A stretch of 64,000 bases of DNA from Proteromonas lacertae (Eukaryota; Sar; Bigyra; Opalinata; Proteromonadidae). Where the stretch lies: positions 21,315 to 85,314 of the forward strand of contig NGBS01001188.1 of assembly GCA_002245135.1 (NCBI GenBank). Reading direction: 5' to 3'. This document shows positions 57,488-64,000 of this stretch, piece by piece (position 1 is the stretch's first letter; the number at the start of each line of letters is the position of its first letter). A program made the position numbers and the translations under genes. Under the pieces are notes generated by a model. That model saw only the letters and a program-made list of their open reading frames with translations, was not told where the DNA came from and made no database searches.

Positions 57488-58489
57488 TTCTACTATTACA
57501 ATATTTCATATAAATAAATTGAGTCTTCTTTCACTGTGTTCTTATCATTAATATTATTTATTCAAACAATATGCAACATATAACACACAATGGTTCACCA
57601 TTTCCACAACATAATCGATTGTTATATCAAATTAATTATACGTTACATATTAACAACACCTTTTAACACTATTACTAAGTACTTATTCATTCATATAAAT
57701 CATTTACACAAACATCTCATATCACATATAATTCATCATTTTATATCTCTTTCATTGGTTTCTCACACTCTTACTATTCTTTTCTTTCTAACAGTCTAAT
57801 ATATACATGCTCATATCATTTCATTCAACATTCTATTATTATATACATCAAAAACTACATACACTTATTTTCATTATTCAATACATTGAAAATCAGAAAA
57901 TTCTAAAAATTTCATCAAGCCTAATGATTATTCAAACCTAATGAACAAAGAAATGCTATTTTTGTGATTACTATGAAGTATAATGGTGAAATGATGTGTA
58001 TTTCGATGATGATGATAATGATGAAATCTAATGTTTAATGATTTATTGTAGTATAGTGATCCAAAATTGTGTGTAAGTTGTTTTTGAACAGTTTAAAAGC
58101 TGTATATGATGATAATATGATAATTTGAATATGGTGTGAGTGTGAATGTGATGAATATATGATTGTGTAGAGTAATAAAAGTGAAAATAAGAATATATTC
58201 GAGAAAATTCTGAGAAAAGAATCAAGCCAAATATATTCTAAGAATATTTTATTTATAAAAATCAAGATGAATTAATATATGTTGAAATATAGTGAAAAAA
58301 ATGATATAGAATTGTATGTGATGAAATTATAATGAAAATTCAATCCCAAATAAATCTCAAGCCAAGAAATAAAGAAATGTTTTATTTGTGGTTATTATGA
58401 AGTATATTACTGAAATATTGAGTGAAAAGTATGTTAGAGTTATCTGATGGAGTATGATGATCAAAGTTGTATGTAATAATAATTAGCAT

Positions 58490-58865
58490 CTAATTGTTGA
58501 TTAAGATATTCAGTTTATGTGTTTGATCATCACGATATTTCAACAATCTATCATAAATATTTTCATCAATTATTTCATTTCTATTGTTGTTATTTGATGG
58601 AAGTATTACATTATTAACTGAATAAAAAATATCATCATTAGTAATGGTAAATTCACCAACATAATAATCTTCTCCTAATGCTTTTGATTTAAAGAAATTG
58701 CTGTTTAAGCTATAAAATGTCTTTTATACCATTATCAAATTCTAATATTCCCTCACCTAACCAATTTCTATTGTGAATTATTCTATACCTTTCTAATTCA
58801 TTGAATAATATTCTATATAAAGATTCATTTTGATTGTAAATTATTAAGAAAATAAAAAAATGTTA
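58490..58865 (-). pseudogene. Unrecognised gene relic inside unit 2
   Basis: The unit 2 counterpart of the relic at 54450-54830, with the same one-base break and two substitutions in the NKNWLGEG region. Confidence 0.35.
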
Positions 58866-59511
58866 TACCTCATTATTTTAGCTTGATTTTGATAAATTAT
58901 TTTTATAATTAACTTGGCTTGATTGTTTTCTAGAAATTTCTTGATTTTGAATTAATTTTATAAAATTAAATAATCAAATAAATTATTTTTAATTTTAATT
59001 ATATTATCATCTTTATCAAATTTTAATCTATTATACCATTTTTTACTATATTATTTTGTCCAATATACACACTCTTTATATTTTACCATTATCTTTAATT
59101 GAAACTTTATACTTCATTATAATTTTTCTATTGCTATACAAAATTTATATTTTTTAAGCAAATCAATTTTATCTACTAGCATTATGACCTATGAAATATG
59201 TCATAGCAAAACTGAAAATCTCTATCTTGACCTTCTGATATTCTATAGCTTCTAGGCTATATTTGTTGTGGTTCTAGATTCACATCAATATTTAGGTTGA
59301 TATGTTCATGTTGTCAATAGTAATTCAACAAATTAATTATTGAATTTTTATTATTATTTTCAAATATTTCACACACTACTCTATAAGGATAAATTTGTTT
59401 TGACTTTTACTGAATGATGAAATAATAAACATTAATTACATCCATATAATTCTACATTCTTTACAAATAATTTCTTTCTTATCTAAAAATTCATATATTG
59501 ATAATTTAGAT

Positions 59512-59796
59512 TTATAATAAGCAATTCAATATTTTACATTCTGATAATATATGAACTTCAACAACAGAATATATAAATCCATCTGTTACTCTTGAAGCAG
59601 ATCCTCTGGAATTAACTTTTCTCATTAATATCTCATTATCATCACTTGAAATATACCATTCTACATTTTTCAATTTCTTTGATATTTTTGTGGCATTTTG
59701 AATTGCTTCTTCTTCTATTTGGTGATTATTTAAAAATGCCACTCCTCTACTATTTTTTACACATCTCTGGTGTTTTAAATTTTCAAAAAATAAAAC
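59512..59796 (-). pseudogene. Fucosyltransferase C-terminal fragment, copy 2
   Basis: Identical in translation to the fragment in unit 1, and it shares the same internal deletion and the same fusion to the acyltransferase end. Confidence 0.65.
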
Positions 59797-61485
59797 TCGA
59801 TTTTGGCATATGATACATTGGGCATTTATCATTATACACATACTCCCCATCATAATTTACATATTTTTCAATTATCTTAATAATCCTCTTTATTAGTAAT
59901 TTTAAGTAAAATAAACTAAAATGATTTGAGTCGCAGTATATTGGTTGATAATTATAGTAATATAGGCATTTTTTATTAATAATACTGTCATCCCATAATC
60001 TCACAACATCTATTCTGCTATTATTCGGTTTTATAAATTGTTGAGGTATTATACATGTTTTATTTATCTCCCCAAAGCAATTATCATTGTTTTTATCCAA
60101 ACATGAATTCGGATCAACTGTATGATAAGGATTATCATTAATTAATATTAATCTATCACACACTGTTGTTACTTTAATTGCTGTATTATAAATATTTAAT
60201 AATGATACTTTTTCATCAATACTATTTCCTAACATACATAATTTAAAATGATATTTCTCCTTTATATTTGATAAATATTTATTCATTATTTGATTATTAT
60301 AAGAATATCTATGAATAAATATATGCAGTAGTTGGTATTTGAATCTATACTCACTTTTTAATACAGCTATTATATACTGTTCAATATGAGAATCACCAAT
60401 AAATAAAATTGATGATTTATATATTCTTGATTTATCATTTAAGCAACAATAACTTCTTTGATATATAATAAACTCACCCATAAGCTCTGCAGTAGTGTAA
60501 TGTTTAATATTTCTTAATTTGATATTTGTTTGTTTATTTAGATTTTTAATTAGCATATAAGCATAAACGATAAACAATAGAGACATAATGTAAGTTAATC
60601 TATCTGATAGAATGAAATATCCTTTATAAAAAAGGTTTCTCTACTACATTATAGGATAATAATACACATATTATCAATGAGATATAGTAATTCAGAAATG
60701 AACTTTTAACAATAGTTTTGAGAGGAAAATGAATCAAATATATTGAATAAGATAAATTTCCAATGAAACAAATTACATTACTAGTAATAAGTGAATTTCT
60801 TTCAGATGAACATAACACACATAAACTAAGAATAACTGGTAAAACTACATTATAGCTAGTCATAAATATTATAGATATATTTGGATAATAAAATATGCTA
60901 TACTTATCTATAGAAGGTACATATCTTATCATTGCACCTAAGAGAAATTCCCAAGAACGACTAGAAAGAAAAAAATATCCTTTATTTCGATTATAAGTTC
61001 CATAATATACACATACAATCAATGAAAATATTGATATTATTATATATACAACAATAACATTACTAAATGACATCCATATAAATAGAATTGTTCTTCTAAC
61101 GATAATGACCAATAATGAAGAAGAGGACTTTCTTTTAACCCAGTATGAAAATAATTTACTTTATTGAAGTAGAAATTGTAACATTTCTATATATAGAAAA
61201 ATATGTGAAATCATATTTGTATGTATAAAAAGTAACTGCCATTAGTGTTAATAATGAAGCTGGTAGTAATCTTCTTAATCTTGCAGAATAGAATGTTATA
61301 TAAAATCTATTCTTTTGATTGTTTATTCTATCTTCTATTGAATAACATACCAAGAATCCTGATATAACAAAGAAAATATCTACACCAATAAACCCTCCCG
61401 ATATTATTTTTGGATAAAGATGATAAAATAAAACAAATAAAACGGCAATTCCTCTGAATCTTTGAAAATCATGTCTAAAATTCAT
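59783..61485 (-). pseudogene. OafA/YrhL-type acyltransferase with SGNH domain, copy 2 (three frame breaks)
   Basis: Nearly identical to 55747-57487 and sharing its two frame breaks. In addition there is an extra A in the run near 60,626, which separates 60,624-61,112 from 59,783-60,586. There is also a deletion of about 39 bases (13 codons) near 60,855, where copy 1 reads TILSIYYNDKIIY. The SGNH block (FIGDSHIEQYI) and CDSNHFS remain. Confidence 0.7.
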
Positions 61486-61658
61486 TTCTACTATTACAAT
61501 ATTTCATATAAATAAATTGAGTCTTCTTTCACTGTGTTCTTATCATTAATATTATTTATTCAAACAATATGCAACATATAACACACAATGGTTCACCATT
61601 TCCACAACATAATCGATTGTTATATCAAATTAATTATACGTTACATATTAACAACACC

Positions 61659-62267
61659 TTTTAACACTATTACTAAGTACTTATTCATTCATATAAATCA
61701 TTTACACAAACATCTCATATCACATATAATTCATCATTTTATATCTCTTTCATTGGTTTCTCACACTCTTACTATTCTTTTCTTTCTAACAGTCTAATAT
61801 ATACATGCTCATATCATTTCATTCAACATTCTATTATTATATACATCAAAAACTACATACACTTATTTTCATTATTCAATACATTGAAAATCAGAAAATT
61901 CTAAAAATTTCATCAAGCCTAATGATTATTCAAACCCAATAAACAAAGAAATGCTATTTTTGTGATTACTATGAAGTATAATGGTGAAATGATGTGTATT
62001 TCGATGATGATGATAATGATGAAATATAATGTTTTAATGGTTTATTGTAGTATAGTGATTCAAAAATTCTATATAAGTTGTTTTTGAATAGTTTAAAAGC
62101 TGTGTATGATGATAATATGATAAAATGAATATGATGTGAGTGTGAATGTGATGAATATATGATTGTGTAGAGTAATAAAAGTGAAAATAAAAATATATTC
62201 GAGAAAATTCTGAGAAAAGAATCAAGCCAAATATATTTTAAGAATATTTTATTTATAAAAATCAAGA
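61659..62267. repeat. Partial third tandem unit (about 610 bp)
   Basis: It matches the first 600-700 bases of units 1 and 2, with more substitutions, and stops matching at about 62,267. There the plus-strand fucosyltransferase gene begins at once (ATCAAGATGAATAG against ATCAAGATGAATTA in the units). Confidence 0.85.
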
Positions 62268-63121
62268 TGAATAGTGTTTTGAAGTTGCTTTGTTAAATAA
62301 AACAAAAAGTCGAAGTTTAGTGTATTTTCAACATCCAAGTGGTGGAATGGGGAATAAATTACGAACTCTTGTAGGAGTAACATTTTTGTCAATGATGAGT
62401 GATAGAGCAATATTGTTACAGAATTGGAACACTTTTGATTCATATTTCTCCACTCCATTATCAACAATTCATGTTCGTAGTGTTATTAATGGTGGCAGAA
62501 GATATTTTGATTATATAACCTGTTTTAATGAAAATCAATTGAAAGAAATATCCACAATAAATGATGATAATTTGAAATTTTTAACATGTTGTGATTTGAC
62601 TGAATCATTTATAAAATATGGTAATTTTGGTAATAAACTCAAGAATTCTGGATTAATAACTGAAAGATAAAAAAATATTATTGATAAACAAGCAACTGAA
62701 ATAAGACATTTCTTATATAAATTCTTCTTCAAACCATCAAAATTTGTCGAAAATGAAATAATGAAAATAACAAATAAGTTGTCAAAGAATAAATTATTGA
62801 TAGGATTTCATTTTAGAACAAATCACAAAGGATGGAATGATAGAGGAGTGACATTTTTAAATAATCAACAAATAGAAAAAGAAGCAATTCAAAATGCCAC
62901 AAAAATATCAAAGAAATTAAAAATGTAGAATGGTATATTTCAAGTGATGATAATGAGATATTAATGAAATATAAATCAAAATATCCTGAATATGTTGTTA
63001 ATGATATTCATGAGATAGTTCATTCCAGAGGATCTGCTTCAAGAGTAACAGATGGATTTATATATTCTGTTGTTGAAGTTCATATATTATCAGAATGTAA
63101 AATATTGAATTGCTTATTATA
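62268..63121 (+). pseudogene. Fucosyltransferase-like glycosyltransferase, fuller copy with several breaks
   Basis: ATG at 62268 (MNSVLKLLC) shifts by one base into LNKTKSRSLVYFQHPSGGMG. The GGMGNKLRTLVG block with AILLQNW is typical of the GDP-sugar fold start in plant and protist fucosyltransferases (GGLGNR-type). An in-frame TAA follows ITER (62668-62670), but the frame continues as KNIIDKQATEIRHFLYKFFF. IGFHFRTNHKGWNDRGV is the HIRxxD-like motif. A one-base loss near 62,925 moves KNVEWYISSDDNEILMKYKS to another frame, and the C-terminal SRGSASRVTDGFIYSVVEVH ends at LNCLL. Fragments of this gene occur inverted in both tandem units. The 63,122-63,324 gap holds nothing I can identify. Confidence 0.65.
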
Positions 63122-63324
63122 AATCTAAATTATCAATATATGAATTTTTAGATAAGAAAGATATTATTTGTAAAGAATGTAGAATTATATGCAGGTGTTA
63201 AATATAAAACTGTCTTAGCTGCAGCTAAACCTGCATTCTAATTTAATTAATTAAATTTCTTTTAAAGAAAAATATAGTTCAAGCATTGGGTTAAAATACA
63301 ATAAATAATATTATCTAATAACAC

Positions 63325-64000
63325 TTAATCCATAAAATACATTCTTTTAAATACATGTAATTTTATTTTATTGTTAATCAGAGTTACTTCTAAATTTTTC
63401 CCAGTCAATATATTATAAATTTTTCTGTCATACTGATGGACAAGGCAAGGCCTTTTGCCATCTTTGTTATACACATACATATCAGAATGAGGAAAGAATG
63501 AATTATCAGGCCTATGTAAAAAATCAACAGCTAAAGTTAATGCAAAACCATATCCATTTCTATTCATCATAATTGGTATATGTGTTAAATTTTGTGTATA
63601 GAAAATATAATTTAATGTGCCTTGTTCTGAAGTTATTTTAAAATCATCTTTTAAAAATTGATTATATAACTCTATAAAAGTGTAGAAATACTCTTTCTCA
63701 CCTAATATTGTACCTGAGTTTAATATTCTACAATTATAGACATGACTAGCATAATCATAAAAATCAACCAAGGACGATCAAATGGATCAACACCTATACA
63801 ATAATTAGCATCTGTTTCTTCTACTAAATACAAATATGGTTGAATATTCAAGCAAAAGGATTTAGCTGAAACATTATATCTCTACAGTCTACATATAATA
63901 TATGAGAAAATAAACTTCTGTATTGTTTTAAGAAACAATATAGAAGAGATATCGATATACTACCCATTTGTATTGCAAGTATTCTCTATTAGGAATCATA
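63325..64000 (-). pseudogene. Broken glycosyltransferase-like gene (partial, continues past right edge)
   Basis: On the minus strand, pieces in three frames appear in the right order: PNREYLQYKW; FLKQYRSLFSHILYVDCRDI then MFQLNPF; CLNIQPYLYLVEETDANYCI; and SHVYNCRILNSGTILGEKEY through SEQGTLNYIFY to VHQYDR. D-x-R-D-x-x-FQ-x-x-PF, SGTI-x-G, Q-G-x-x-N-Y-x-x-Y and VHQYDR are the landmarks of a eukaryotic glycosyltransferase family with a DxD-like centre. At least two one-base shifts separate the pieces (near 63,860 and 63,770). The final piece ends at 63325 (KRMYFMD). Confidence 0.55.

Larger units (their letters stand above)
53521..57660. repeat. Tandem unit 1 (4,140 bp)
   Basis: It begins TTTTAACACTATTACTAAG, and the same sequence starts again at 57661 and 61659. 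The unit contains, on the minus strand, a broken acyltransferase, a fucosyltransferase fragment, a third relic and CTR9-like promoter sequence. Compared with unit 2 it has about 100 extra bases near 53,880-53,990 and about 39 extra near 56,825-56,865. The two copies are otherwise almost identical over 4 kb. Confidence 0.9.
57661..61658. repeat. Tandem unit 2 (3,998 bp)
   Basis: A head-to-tail copy of 53521-57660, with a few substitutions, the two deletions noted for unit 1, and one extra A near 60,626 that breaks the acyltransferase frame again. Confidence 0.9.

Noticed and set aside
57590-57799. Plus-strand ORF of 69 codons at the unit junction, repeated at 61588
   Set aside because: The composition is only H, I, L, T and S from AT-rich sequence, and the ORF spans the junction between units. 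There is no sign of a real gene.
1-64000. Ciliate-like genetic code (TAA/TAG as glutamine) throughout
   Set aside because: CPSF2, CTR9, RCC1-TBC, the kinesin-like gene and the TFHP-repeat gene contain many CAA/CAG codons, including polyQ runs, and no in-frame TAA/TAG once introns are removed. Genes end normally on TAA, TAG or TGA. In-frame stops occur only in damaged or doubtful genes.
1-64000. tRNA genes, CRISPR arrays, rDNA array, telomeric repeats
   Set aside because: I looked for cloverleaf and B-box-like sequence, regular direct repeats with spacers, and short tandem telomere units. None were found beyond the 5S gene and its relic.

Overview
This window is nuclear DNA from an AT-rich unicellular eukaryote. 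The evidence is many GT-AG introns in conserved genes (mRNA 3'-end processing, Paf1 complex, LSM1, PP2C, RCC1/TBC, A20/AN1 finger, COA1-type proteins), no bacterial operon structure, and a dispersed 5S rRNA gene. Introns are very short, mostly 24-50 bp, and nearly always begin GTAT and end TAG, so genes look like chains of small ORFs. Genes are packed with gaps of about 30-200 bp. I cannot name the lineage. COA1-like and GIDE-like membrane proteins suggest a respiring mitochondrion, and a kinesin-like protein points to a microtubule-based cell.

Layout. 1-24 kb is gene-dense and mostly housekeeping: a kinesin-like protein without an ATP-binding loop (minus, running off the left edge); an unrecognised 691-residue protein with a decayed copy of its 5' end beside it; a repeat protein with xFxPxIN motifs; an MFS transporter; CPSF2; a tandem family of three GIDE/MUL1-like membrane proteins (the third cut to half length); a PP2C phosphatase with an odd 213-bp hairpin intron; a coiled-coil protein; an A20/AN1 finger; LSM1; a double COA1-like protein; an RCC1-TBC fusion; and a putative SAGA-type zinc-finger gene.

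24-39 kb is one giant extracellular-type gene (signal peptide, CCP-like modules, PA14-like modules, Ig-like repeats, GLUG-like repeats, EGF repeats). It is crossed by a series of single-base frame changes. 39-43 kb is a relic zone: a deleted 5S rRNA copy, an acetyl-CoA carboxylase remnant that has lost its middle, and a small inverted-repeat-bounded element. 43-51 kb holds a large two-P-loop, Crinkler/RHS-like protein with SPRY-like domains, and CTR9.

51-64 kb is accessory and unstable. It has an intact 5S rRNA gene, the 3' end of a second surface-protein gene interrupted only by in-frame stops, a tandem array of 4-kb units each carrying an OafA-like acyltransferase/SGNH gene and a fucosyltransferase fragment, a fuller but broken fucosyltransferase, and a second broken glycosyltransferase. 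The right end therefore looks like a decaying surface-glycan and adhesin region next to a housekeeping block. Segments around 39.0-39.4 kb and 51.7-52.2 kb are inverted copies of one another.

Several conserved genes (MFS transporter, CTR9, the 16.5 kb coiled-coil gene) each carry one 1-base frame error, two of them in A runs, so residual assembly errors are likely. The frame breaks shared between tandem copies in the right-hand region may be true inherited mutations.
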